From assembly GCF_040907265.1 (NCBI RefSeq), contig NZ_JBFOHP010000002.1, positions 6,510,001 through 6,574,000 of the forward strand: DNA of 64,000 bases. The letters are read 5' to 3'. The translations under genes were made by a program, and so were the position numbers. The notes under the pieces are model-generated. The model saw nothing but the letters and a program-made list of their open reading frames with translations, was not told the origin of the DNA and did no database searches. Source of the stretch: Streptomyces sclerotialus (lineage in GTDB: Bacteria > Actinomycetota > Actinomycetes > Streptomycetales > Streptomycetaceae). This document shows, one piece after another, positions 30,005 through 40,473 of this stretch. Position 1 is the stretch's first letter; each line of letters opens with the position of its first letter.

Positions 30005-30988
30005 TTACGTGCGGGAAGTGCGGGGGACGGCGTAGGAGAACCTGTCCCCCGCCCACGCCGAGCGGGACACGACGGCGTCGAGCCGTTCGAGGACCTCGGG
30101 GGACAGGGTCACGTCCGCCGCGGCGACGTTCTCCGCGAGCCTGACCGGGCTGCGTGTACCAGGGATGGCTGCTACGTCGTCACCCTGTGCCAGCAGCCAG
30201 GCGAGAGCCAGCTGTCCCGGGGTGATGCCGAGTTCCTCACTCAGCTTCGCCAGCTCGGCGAGGCTTGCGTTGTTGGTCGCCAACGCGTCGCCCTGGAAAC
30301 GCTGGTCGGGAAGGCGGTCGTCGTCGGTGCCCAGCTCCTCCAGCTTGAGCTTGCCGGTGAGGTAGCCCCGGCCGAGCGGGCTGAAGCCGACGATGCCGAT
30401 GCCGAGCCGCCGTGCGAGAGGCACCACATCGTCCTCCAGCTCCCGCCAGAACAGCGACCACTCGTACTGGATGGCACTGATCGGGGCCGCGGCCGCGGCC
30501 CGCTCCAGCTCCTCCGGGCTGCTCTCGGAGAGACCGAGGTAGCGCACCTTGCCTTCGGCCACCAGCTCGGCCATGGCTCCGACGCTCTCCTCCACCGGCA
30601 CCGTCGGGTCGACCCGGTGCAGGTAGTACAGGTCGATGCAGTCGGTGCCCAGGCGCGCGAGCGAGTCCTCGCAGAAGGTGCGGATCCGGTCCGGACGGGC
30701 GTCGAGGCTGGGCGGGTCCCCTTGCTTCTCCCGCCAGATGCCGAATTTCGTGGCCAGTACGACCTGATCACGCCTGCCGGCAACGGCGCGGCCGACGAGC
30801 TCCTCGTTGTGCCCGGCGCCGTAGCTCATCGAGGTGTCGATGAGCGTCACCCCGAGGTCGACCGCCTGCTGGATGGTGCGTACGGACTCACTGTCGTCGG
30901 CGGGCCCGTAATCCTGCGACATGCCCATGCAGCCCAGGCCGATGGCCGAGGCGGTGAGGCCGTGGCTGCCCAGGGCGCGGGTGATCAT
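30005..30988 (-). CDS. Aldo/keto reductase
   Basis: The protein has 327 residues. The catalytic tetrad is visible: Asp in 'TLIDTSMSYG', Tyr in the same segment, Lys in 'VVLATKFG' and His in 'DLYYLHRVDP'. 'GFSPLGRGYLTGK' and 'IPGTRSPVRLAENVAA' bind NADPH. It reduces carbonyls to alcohols. Its ATG overlaps the TGA of the dioxygenase gene (ATGA), so the two are translated together. The C-A-T-R NRPS in the cluster may release an aldehyde, which this enzyme could reduce or interconvert. That is inference. General detoxification is the alternative. Confidence 0.9.
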   Translation of the reverse strand: MITRALGSHGLTASAIGLGCMGMSQDYGPADDSESVRTIQQAVDLGVTLIDTSMSYGAGHNEELVGRAVAGRRDQVVLATKFGIWREKQGDPPSLDARPDRIRTFCEDSLARLGTDCIDLYYLHRVDPTVPVEESVGAMAELVAEGKVRYLGLSESSPEELERAAAAAPISAIQYEWSLFWRELEDDVVPLARRLGIGIVGFSPLGRGYLTGKLKLEELGTDDDRLPDQRFQGDALATNNASLAELAKLSEELGITPGQLALAWLLAQGDDVAAIPGTRSPVRLAENVAAADVTLSPEVLERLDAVVSRSAWAGDRFSYAVPRTSRT

Positions 30989-31728
30989 GACAGCCTCCCG
31001 GGCAGCGCACAGTAGTTGAGCACGAGGACGTCACGGTGTCCCACCTGACCCGGGTCGACCGCTTCGATCGGCGTGACCTGGTGATAGGTGCGCTGGTCGT
31101 CCCCGAGCAGCAGGTCACCGGGCTCGGACAGGGTGACGGTGCGCAGCAGGTTCTGCTTCTCGTCGTACGTGGTGCTCTCACCACCGGTGACGTTGAGCCG
31201 GTCGATCAGCAGCGAGCCGACGAAGGTGACACCGTCGCGGTGGCGGCCCTCGGGTGCGGGCCGGCCTATCTTCTCGCCGGCGATGATGCGCACCGGATGC
31301 AGCTTGATCAGCCACCGGCGGGTGTCGTCGACCTCGGTGAAGATCCGGCCGAGCGAGGTCAGCAGACGGGGCAGCAGCGGGTCGCTGGTGAAGGCGTCGG
31401 TGAGCGGCTCGTACACCCGGTCGACGCCACCGTTGAGGTGGTTGAAGAACTTCTCCTGCCGGTACGGTTCGTGCGGCAGGAGAGTGAGCTCTTCGGTGCT
31501 CGGGCTGTATTCGTACTGGCCGTAGCGGCGGTAGCGATAGGTACCCCCGTCCGCCATGAACGTGTCGATCTTGAGGTCGTCCCAGTTCCTGGCGAACCGC
31601 CGCCAGTCCTCGACGGTGGCACCGATGATCTCCGACAGTTCCCGGGAAGCCACCAGGTGCTCGCCGGTCCCGGACAGTGCGTCCGCGACGGTACGTGCGG
31701 GGCTGCTCAGAGTGGTGTTGCCTGACAT
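30985..31728 (-). CDS. 2-oxoglutarate/Fe(II) amino-acid dioxygenase, isoleucine-dioxygenase family
   Basis: The protein has 247 residues. ATG 31728 follows GGAAAGGA on the minus strand. An upstream start at 31848 is less well supported. The iron site is HRDG ('EGRHRDGVTFVGSLLIDR') and the distal His is in 'RTYHQVTPIEAV'. This pattern is that of the 2OG-Fe dioxygenase family that includes bacterial L-isoleucine 4-hydroxylase, which hydroxylates free aliphatic amino acids such as Ile, Leu, Met or Thr. It is likely to prepare a hydroxylated building block. With a leucine-like adenylation code and a LeuRS paralogue in the cluster, leucine or isoleucine is an attractive substrate (inference). It is coupled to the aldo/keto reductase gene. 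Confidence 0.85.
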   Translation of the reverse strand: MSGNTTLSSPARTVADALSGTGEHLVASRELSEIIGATVEDWRRFARNWDDLKIDTFMADGGTYRYRRYGQYEYSPSTEELTLLPHEPYRQEKFFNHLNGGVDRVYEPLTDAFTSDPLLPRLLTSLGRIFTEVDDTRRWLIKLHPVRIIAGEKIGRPAPEGRHRDGVTFVGSLLIDRLNVTGGESTTYDEKQNLLRTVTLSEPGDLLLGDDQRTYHQVTPIEAVDPGQVGHRDVLVLNYCALPGRLS

Positions 31729-32216
31729 AGCGGTCCTTTCCAAGTCGAGCCGCTGCTCTGCCGAGGACGCTCGAACGCGTTCCTCGGTCACCCATAGTGG
31801 TCCGGCGTCCCGACGGCCGGCGAACACCTCTTGCGGTGAGCGCGGCACCGGGCACGCTGGTCAACCGCGCCGCGACGGCGCTGCGGCGGATGCGCTACGG
31901 AGCTCGGGCACGAGACCGGCCGGTGGGTGATCCGCTGCCCCGGGTCCCGTAGGAAAACCGCAGTGAGCCCTGTTTCGCCGCGTGATCCCGCGCGTCACCA
32001 GGGCGGCTCGCGGGGCGGACCCGGCCGTCGCGCGCCCGCGCGCGACCCGTTCCCCCACCACGATGGAACCTCTGATCCGACCGCAGCGGGGAGAACCATG
32101 ACCGACCGGGGTGCGAAGGCGCACCCCCGCGGAAGGCGGACCGGATGCACACCGCCGTGTGGCGGTCACCGCCCCGACCCCGTGGGCAAGCCCTGATTGC
32201 GAGGAGGCAGCACGTC
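31729..32216. other. Divergent promoter region between dioxygenase and radical SAM units
   Basis: The 488 bp separate two transcription units that start outwards. Short open frames here are unconvincing. The right end has the GAGGAGG ribosome binding site of the radical SAM gene (32201-32207). I could not identify boxes with confidence, and no clear copy of the CTTGACC repeats is evident. Confidence 0.45.
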
Positions 32217-33332
32217 ATGGCCGGAGCGACCAACGGAGTGTTCCACGAGAAGACCTCGCCGTTCCTGCGCGAGAAGCTGGCCGGGACCCCGGCCGACTTC
32301 CTGCGGCGGCAGTACCTCGTGGACCCGGCCGAGCCGTCGAGCAAGCCCTTGGAGGTCGACCGGCACTACCACTCCGAGGTCGAGGCGCTCTTCGAGGGCA
32401 GGGTGCTGCGCGGGGTGGAGAAGCTGTACCGGCGTACCGTGCTGGTCGAGCCGACGAGCGTGTGTGCGGCGCACTGCCGCTGGTGCATCCGCGGCCAGTA
32501 CGACACCTTCACCCTGCGCGAGGACGAACTCGAACTGATAGCCCGGTACTGCGGGACGGCGCCGGAGAACGCGGAGGTACGCGAGGTCCTCGTCACCGGC
32601 GGTGACCCGCTGATGCTGGTCAAACAGCTCGACTTCCTGCTGGACGCGCTGGAGCGGCACGCGCCCAACGTGGAGATGGTGCGCATCGGCACCCGGGTCC
32701 CGCTGCAGGACCCGCGCCGCGTGGACGACCGGATGGTCCGTGCCCTGCGGCCCAGATCGACGTTCCGGATCGAGATCGCCACCCACGTCAATCATCCGGG
32801 TGAGCTCTTTCCCGAGGTGCGGGAGGCCTACCAGCGGCTCTTCGAGGCCGGGGTGACCGTCTACGACCAGACCGTGCTGCTGCGGGGCGTCAACGACGAC
32901 CTGGGAACCCTGGTCGACCTGGTCGAGGAGCTCCGCGGGCTGCGCATCGAGATGCACTACCTGTTCCACTGCGTACCGCTCCGCGGCATGGACCACCACC
33001 GCACCACGCTGGACGAGGGACTGCGGCTGGCCCGCAGGCTCACCTCGTCCGGACTGACGTCGGGCCGGGCGAAGCCGATGTTCACCGTGATGACCGACAT
33101 CGGCAAGATCACGCTGTACGAGGGCACCATCCTGGACCGGGACGAGAACGGCCGGGTGCTGCTGGCGTCCGGCTACTCCTACGAGGACCGCCTCAAGTGG
33201 ACCCCCAGCTGGCAGCTGCCGGGCAGTGCGCACGTCGGCGACGACGGCCTGCTCCGGGTCTGGTACCTGGACAGCACGGCTGACGCCGCACCGCTCGCGG
33301 TCGCCGCGGGGGCCGACGAGGGGAGCAGGTGA
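32217..33332 (+). CDS. KamA-family radical SAM aminomutase
   Basis: The protein has 371 residues. ATG 32217 is preceded by GAGGAGG at 10-bp distance. The [4Fe-4S]/SAM motif is C83-x3-C87-x2-C90 (CAAHCRWC), as in lysine 2,3-aminomutase. 'LVTGGDPLML' binds SAM. The glycine-rich PGGGGK loop around the PLP lysine of classical members is reduced: the aligned segment is 'MFTVMTDIGKITLYEG' with Lys297 in the lysine position. Family members shift the amino group from C2 to C3 of lysine, arginine or glutamate. Its stop overlaps the GTG start of the C-A-T-R NRPS gene, so it probably makes the beta-amino acid that this NRPS uses. The substrate is not known. Confidence 0.85.
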   Translation: MAGATNGVFHEKTSPFLREKLAGTPADFLRRQYLVDPAEPSSKPLEVDRHYHSEVEALFEGRVLRGVEKLYRRTVLVEPTSVCAAHCRWCIRGQYDTFTLREDELELIARYCGTAPENAEVREVLVTGGDPLMLVKQLDFLLDALERHAPNVEMVRIGTRVPLQDPRRVDDRMVRALRPRSTFRIEIATHVNHPGELFPEVREAYQRLFEAGVTVYDQTVLLRGVNDDLGTLVDLVEELRGLRIEMHYLFHCVPLRGMDHHRTTLDEGLRLARRLTSSGLTSGRAKPMFTVMTDIGKITLYEGTILDRDENGRVLLASGYSYEDRLKWTPSWQLPGSAHVGDDGLLRVWYLDSTADAAPLAVAAGADEGSR

Positions 33333-36300
33333 GCGCCGTGGGCCGGCTCATCCAGCGCCGCGCCACGTCCGGCGGGCCCGTGCCGCTGTCGTTCGCCCAG
33401 GACGGCATCTGGATCGCCGACCAGCTGCGCCCCGGCGAGCCCACCTACACCACGCCGATGGCGGTGCGGTTGCGCGGGCCGCTCCGCCGGGCCGCACTGA
33501 CCGGGGCCATCGACGACATCGTGGCGCGGCACGAGGTGTTGCGCACCACCATCCACGCCCCCGAGGGCAGGCCGTTGCAGTACGTCCGGGCGGCCGGGGC
33601 ACCGGCGGTGGCCACCACGGACCTCACCGGGGCGGCGCCGGCGGAACGGTACCCGGCCGCCCTGGCGGACGCCACGGAGCGGGCCACGCAGTACATCGAC
33701 CCCGCCGGGCCGATGGGCCGGTTCCACCTGTACCGGCTCGCCGACGACGACCACCTGCTGTTCCTGGCGGTGCATCACCTGGTCTGGGACGGCTGGTCCA
33801 TCAGTGTCTTCTTCCGGGACCTCTCGGAGTGCTACCGGGCACGGGTCGCCGGCGGCAGGCCGGACCTGCCCGTGCTGCCGGTCCAGTACGCGGACTACAC
33901 CCTGTGGCAGCGCGACCGGTTCACCGCCGGCGGCAGCGCGTCCGCCGATCTCGACCACTGGCGTGCGGAGCTGTCGGGCGACCTGGCGCCGTTCGAGCTG
34001 CCCCGGGTCCTGCCGGCCGGGGGCGACCGGGGCCACGCGGGCGGTGTGACGCAACTCCTCGTATTCGAGCCTGAGTTGCGCTCGGTCCGGGCGTTCGCCC
34101 GCGCCGAGCGGGTGTCGCTCTTCATGATGCTCAAAACGGCGCTGCACGCGGTGCTGCACCGGCTCACCGGTGTGCCGAAGGTGGCCACCGTGTTCCCGTC
34201 GGCCAACCGGGACGCGGCCGAGCTGGAGAACCTCATCGGGCTGTTCGTCAATCAGCTCGTGCTGCGTACCGACTGCGCGGACGATCCGTCCTTCCGCGCG
34301 TTGCTGCATCAGGTACGGGCGAAGGCGCTGCGCGCGTTCCGCCACGCCGGGCTGCCGTTCGAGTGGCTGGTGCGCGAACTCGGTATCGACCGTGATGCCG
34401 GCCGCAACCCGCTGGACCAGGTGCGGCTCGGCTTCCAGAACGCCACCGATGCGTCGCTGCTGGACCTGCCGGGGGTGCACGGCGAAGTCGTCGAGCTGCA
34501 CAGTGGGGCCGCCAAGGAGAAGCTCGACCTGGTGGCGTGGGAGCAACCGGCCGGGCTGGAACTGGTCGCGGCCTACAACACCGGCGTGTTCGACGAACTC
34601 GCGGCGAACCGGCTGCTGCGCAGGCTGGCACAGGTCATGTCGGCGGCCTGCGCCGACCCCGAACGGCCGCTCTCCGAGCTGCCGTTGCTGGTGGACGGCG
34701 AGCAGGCGGAGCTGACACGGGCAGCGGGGACCGCGCCGGGCGACGAGCCGGCGGGCACGGTGCATGAGCTGCTCGCCGATCGGATCGCCCGCGTGCCCGA
34801 GGCGACCGCGTTGGTGTGCGGCGCCGAATCGGTGTCCTACCGGGAGCTGGGGGAGCGGGCGGACCTGCTCGCCCGGGTACTGCGTGATCAGGGCGTGCGC
34901 CGCGGTGACGCGGTCGGCGTGTATCTCGGCCGCTCGATCGACTTCGCGATCGTCGCGCTGGCCGTGTTCCGGGCGGGCGGGTACTACGTACCGCTGGACC
35001 CCGATGTGCCGCTCGCCCGCACCGAGTTCCTGCTGGCCGATACCGCGCCCGCAGCGGTGGTCACCTCCGCCGGGCTCGCACCGGCCCTGCCGCCGACGGC
35101 CGGGCCCGTGGTGCCGCTGGAGCCCGGCTGGCACGCACGGCTGAAGGATCCCGGTGGGGAACCCGCCGGGCACGGGTCCGGCGCGGACTACGCCTACGTC
35201 ATGTACACATCCGGATCCACCGGCCGGCCCAAGGCGGCCACCATTCCGCACCGGAGCGTCGTGGACGTGGTCCGCCACCAGCAGAGCATCCTGCCGCTCG
35301 GCGTCGGCGACCGGGTGCAGCACCGGGCGCCGCTGACGTTCGACGTCTCCGTCATGGAGCTGTTCTGGCCACTGTGCTCCGGCGCCACGGTGGTCGTCGT
35401 GCCACCGGACGCGGTCGCGGACGTGCGGGCCCTGGCCCGGCTCGCCGAGGCGCAGCAGGTGACCGCGATGTTCCTGGTGCCCTCGCTGGTCCGCGCGTTC
35501 CTGGCCGCCGGCCCGCCGGCGCTGCCGCACTTGCGGGCACTGTTCTGCACCGGCGAAGCGCTCACCCCGGAGCTGATCCGACGGGTGCGGGAGTTCGCGC
35601 CGGACGTCACCCTGGTCAACATCTACGGTGCGACCGAGGCGTCGATCTACGCCACCACCTGGTCCCTCCCACCGGAGGAGGACGTGCCGGCCGAGGTGCC
35701 GGTCGGCGTGCCCAGGCCCGGGGTACGCGGCCACGTCCTCGACGCCGCGCTGCGGCCGCTGCCGGCGGGCAGCCGGGGCGAGCTGTACCAGGGCGGGAAC
35801 GCAGTCACCCCGGAGTGCGGCTACCCCGGTAGGCCCGCCCTGACCGCGGAGCGGTTCGTACCCGACCCGTTCAGCACCGTGCCCGGGGCACGCCTGTACC
35901 GCACCGGGGATCTCGTGCGGAGGTGCCGGGACGGCAGCCTGTACTACGCGGGCCGGGCGGACCGGCAGCTCAAGCGGGACGGTGTGCGCATCGAGCCCGG
36001 CGAGATCCAGGCGGTGCTGGAGAGCCATCCGGACGTGGCGCAGGCCCATGTCACCGAGCACGCCGAAGCGGATCTCCGCCACCTCGTCGCCTACGTCGTG
36101 CCACTGCCCGGGGCGCGGGTGGACGTGGCGGCGGTGCGGAGCGCGGCAGCCGCGGCGCTGCCCCGGCAGCTGGTGCCGTCCCGGTACGTGTGCCTGCCCG
36201 CTCTCCCCCTGACGGAGAACGGCAAGGTCGACACTCGGGCGCTGCCGCCGCCGGTGGCCCCGGCACCGGAGCGGGCGGGGCGGCGCGTACCGCCACGCAC

Positions 36301-37726
36301 CGGTGCGGAGCGGACCGTCACCGGCTGCGTCGCCGAACTGCTCGGCCTGGAACGGGTGTGGGCCGACGACGACTTCTTCCACCTGGGCGGAACGTCGTTG
36401 CGCGCCGCCGAGCTGGCCTATCGGCTGGGCCGGGAGTTCGGCACCGGGGCGGACGTACGCGCCGTGTTCGAAGCGCGGTCGATGGCCGAGCTGGCCGAGC
36501 GCGTGGCCGGTGCCACCGAGCACGGCACCGGCGGGCGTGAGTTGCCGCTCGCCGCCGATGCCCGGCTCGATCCGGCGATCACCGTGGACGGTACGGAACC
36601 GGTCGTCCCGGAGCGTGTCGCCGACCCGCGGCACGTGCTGCTCACCGGCGCCACCGGCTTCGTGGGCGCTTTCCTGCTGCGCGAGCTGCTGGACCGTACG
36701 CGCGCGCACGTGTACTGCCTGGTCCGGGCGGCTGACGACGCGGTGGCCACGCAGCGCGTCGAGGACGTACTGCGGTCGTTCCGGCTGTGGGACGACACGG
36801 TGCCCGCACGGACGACCGTCCTCGCGGGGGACCTGGGTCTCCCGCTGCTCGGCCTCGGCGAGGAGCGGTTCGCCGGCCTGGCGGTCACGCTGGACACCAT
36901 TCACCACAACGGCGCGCGGGTGAACCACCTGGAGTCCTACGGCCGGTTGCGGTCACCGAACGTGTCCGGCACGCAGGAGATCCTGCGCCTGGCCACCACC
37001 CGGCGGCTGAAGCCGGTGCACTTCGTGTCCACGACCGGCCTGGCCTACGGCACCGGCGACAACCCGCCGGTGCTGGCCGAGGACCGGCGGGTGCCGCCGG
37101 CCGAAGTGCTGCCCAACGGTTATGTGGCCAGCAAGTGGGTGGCCGAGGAACTGGTCCGTGCCGCCGGCGAGCGCGGCGTACCGGTCGTCACGTACCGTCC
37201 GGGCCGGGTGAGCGGCCACTCCGGCACCGGTGCCGCGGGCACGGACGACGCGTTCTGGAACCTCGTGCGTGCGATGTGCCGCATCGGTGCGGCCCCCGAT
37301 GTCGAGCTCGCCGCCGACCTGGTGCCGGTCGACCACGTGGCGGGCGCGATCGTTCACCTCTCGCGCCGGTCCGGCTCCCTCGGCACCACGTTCCACCTGA
37401 CGAACCCGCGGCCGGTACCGGTCGGCCTGGTCGTCGACCGGCTGCGGGCGACGGGCCACCCGCTGGCGCTGCTCCCGGCCGCGCAGTGGCAGGACCGGTT
37501 GTCCTCGGCAGCCGCCGGGGACCCCTCGCTGAGCCTGGTCGCCGCGCAGACCGAGGTCTCCGGCGCGCTCGGCACCGTCGTGTTCGCCCGGGACAACACC
37601 GAGCGCGCACTGGCGGGCGCCGCCGTGCCGGCCGCCGAAGTCGACGTACAACTGCTGGACCGGTACCTGGAGTACTTCCTCCGGACCGGATTTCTCCCGG
37701 CTCCGCCGGCGCGAGAGCGAAGGTGA
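33329..37726 (+). CDS. NRPS with C-A-T-R domains (reductive release)
   Basis: The protein has 1465 residues. GTG 33329 overlaps the radical SAM stop. Domains in order: condensation (about 18-440, HHLVWDG at 149-155), adenylation (about 470-960, core YTSGSTGRPK near 630), carrier (LGGTS, phosphopantetheine Ser near 1022), thioester reductase (about 1095-1460, LLTGATGFVG near 1103, YVASK near 1264-1268). Aligned by eye with GrsA, the specificity positions read D-V-M-F-F-T-I-I-Y-K, which I cannot assign. A beta-amino acid from the coupled aminomutase is a candidate substrate. The reductase releases the chain as an aldehyde or alcohol using NAD(P)H. Only one module is present, so it is probably a terminal module receiving a chain from another protein. 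Confidence 0.92.
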   Translation: MSAVGRLIQRRATSGGPVPLSFAQDGIWIADQLRPGEPTYTTPMAVRLRGPLRRAALTGAIDDIVARHEVLRTTIHAPEGRPLQYVRAAGAPAVATTDLTGAAPAERYPAALADATERATQYIDPAGPMGRFHLYRLADDDHLLFLAVHHLVWDGWSISVFFRDLSECYRARVAGGRPDLPVLPVQYADYTLWQRDRFTAGGSASADLDHWRAELSGDLAPFELPRVLPAGGDRGHAGGVTQLLVFEPELRSVRAFARAERVSLFMMLKTALHAVLHRLTGVPKVATVFPSANRDAAELENLIGLFVNQLVLRTDCADDPSFRALLHQVRAKALRAFRHAGLPFEWLVRELGIDRDAGRNPLDQVRLGFQNATDASLLDLPGVHGEVVELHSGAAKEKLDLVAWEQPAGLELVAAYNTGVFDELAANRLLRRLAQVMSAACADPERPLSELPLLVDGEQAELTRAAGTAPGDEPAGTVHELLADRIARVPEATALVCGAESVSYRELGERADLLARVLRDQGVRRGDAVGVYLGRSIDFAIVALAVFRAGGYYVPLDPDVPLARTEFLLADTAPAAVVTSAGLAPALPPTAGPVVPLEPGWHARLKDPGGEPAGHGSGADYAYVMYTSGSTGRPKAATIPHRSVVDVVRHQQSILPLGVGDRVQHRAPLTFDVSVMELFWPLCSGATVVVVPPDAVADVRALARLAEAQQVTAMFLVPSLVRAFLAAGPPALPHLRALFCTGEALTPELIRRVREFAPDVTLVNIYGATEASIYATTWSLPPEEDVPAEVPVGVPRPGVRGHVLDAALRPLPAGSRGELYQGGNAVTPECGYPGRPALTAERFVPDPFSTVPGARLYRTGDLVRRCRDGSLYYAGRADRQLKRDGVRIEPGEIQAVLESHPDVAQAHVTEHAEADLRHLVAYVVPLPGARVDVAAVRSAAAAALPRQLVPSRYVCLPALPLTENGKVDTRALPPPVAPAPERAGRRVPPRTGAERTVTGCVAELLGLERVWADDDFFHLGGTSLRAAELAYRLGREFGTGADVRAVFEARSMAELAERVAGATEHGTGGRELPLAADARLDPAITVDGTEPVVPERVADPRHVLLTGATGFVGAFLLRELLDRTRAHVYCLVRAADDAVATQRVEDVLRSFRLWDDTVPARTTVLAGDLGLPLLGLGEERFAGLAVTLDTIHHNGARVNHLESYGRLRSPNVSGTQEILRLATTRRLKPVHFVSTTGLAYGTGDNPPVLAEDRRVPPAEVLPNGYVASKWVAEELVRAAGERGVPVVTYRPGRVSGHSGTGAAGTDDAFWNLVRAMCRIGAAPDVELAADLVPVDHVAGAIVHLSRRSGSLGTTFHLTNPRPVPVGLVVDRLRATGHPLALLPAAQWQDRLSSAAAGDPSLSLVAAQTEVSGALGTVVFARDNTERALAGAAVPAAEVDVQLLDRYLEYFLRTGFLPAPPARERR

Positions 37727-37827
37727 CCGATGCCCTGCCGTGGATTTCCGGCCACCGCGGTTCCAGGCCGCCCGGCACGGTGGTGTCCGTGTCGCGGGTC
37801 CCCAACTGTGCATGGGGGTGGAGGGTA

Positions 37828-37857
37828 TTGGACTAGGAGCATTCCTGTGAGTAGCGT
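37828..37857 (+). promoter_or_regulatory. Candidate own promoter of the LeuRS paralogue
   Basis: TTGGAC (37828-37833) and TAGCGT (37852-37857) are spaced by 18 bp and resemble a vegetative sigma-type promoter. Surrounding DNA is A/T-richer than coding DNA. A promoter here would let the resistance gene be expressed independently of the upstream NRPS. It would exclude translation of the short frame at 37847 on that transcript. Confidence 0.4.
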
Positions 37858-37945
37858 GCTTTCCTATGCTGCCGGGCCCAGGTCGGGACACATTCCGCTT
37901 CGCAGCCGCTTGTCATTCCCTGTCCGTACACACATTCAGCGATGA
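37847..37945 (+). CDS. Possible 32-codon leader peptide in front of leuS (doubtful)
   Basis: The frame starts at GTG 37847, 7 bp after AGGAG, and ends with a TGA whose last bases form part of the leuS ribosome binding site (TGAGG). Its three leucines use CTT, CTT and TTG, codons that are rare in Streptomyces. A leader peptide that stalls when leucyl-tRNA is short would suit a LeuRS gene. Against it: third positions are not G/C biased (about 17 of 31), so this could be plain spacer, and a candidate promoter overlaps it. Confidence 0.25.
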   Translation: MSSVLSYAAGPRSGHIPLRSRLSFPVRTHIQR

Positions 37946-37953
37946 GGTAGAAA

Positions 37954-40449
<2,496 letters not shown>

Positions 40450-40473
40450 CCGGCCGGCCCGGCCCGCACCACC

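Noticed and set aside
33179-36928. 1249-codon open frame on the minus strand
   Set aside because: It is the complement of the C-A-T-R NRPS gene. Long antisense frames are common in high-GC DNA. The translation is low complexity with no domain.
37727-37953. A T-box riboswitch in front of leuS
   Set aside because: T-boxes before synthetase genes exist in some actinobacteria, but I found no convincing T-box consensus, no specifier stem and no anti-terminator pair in this short spacer. The GCCACCGCGG near 37760 is only a partial likeness.
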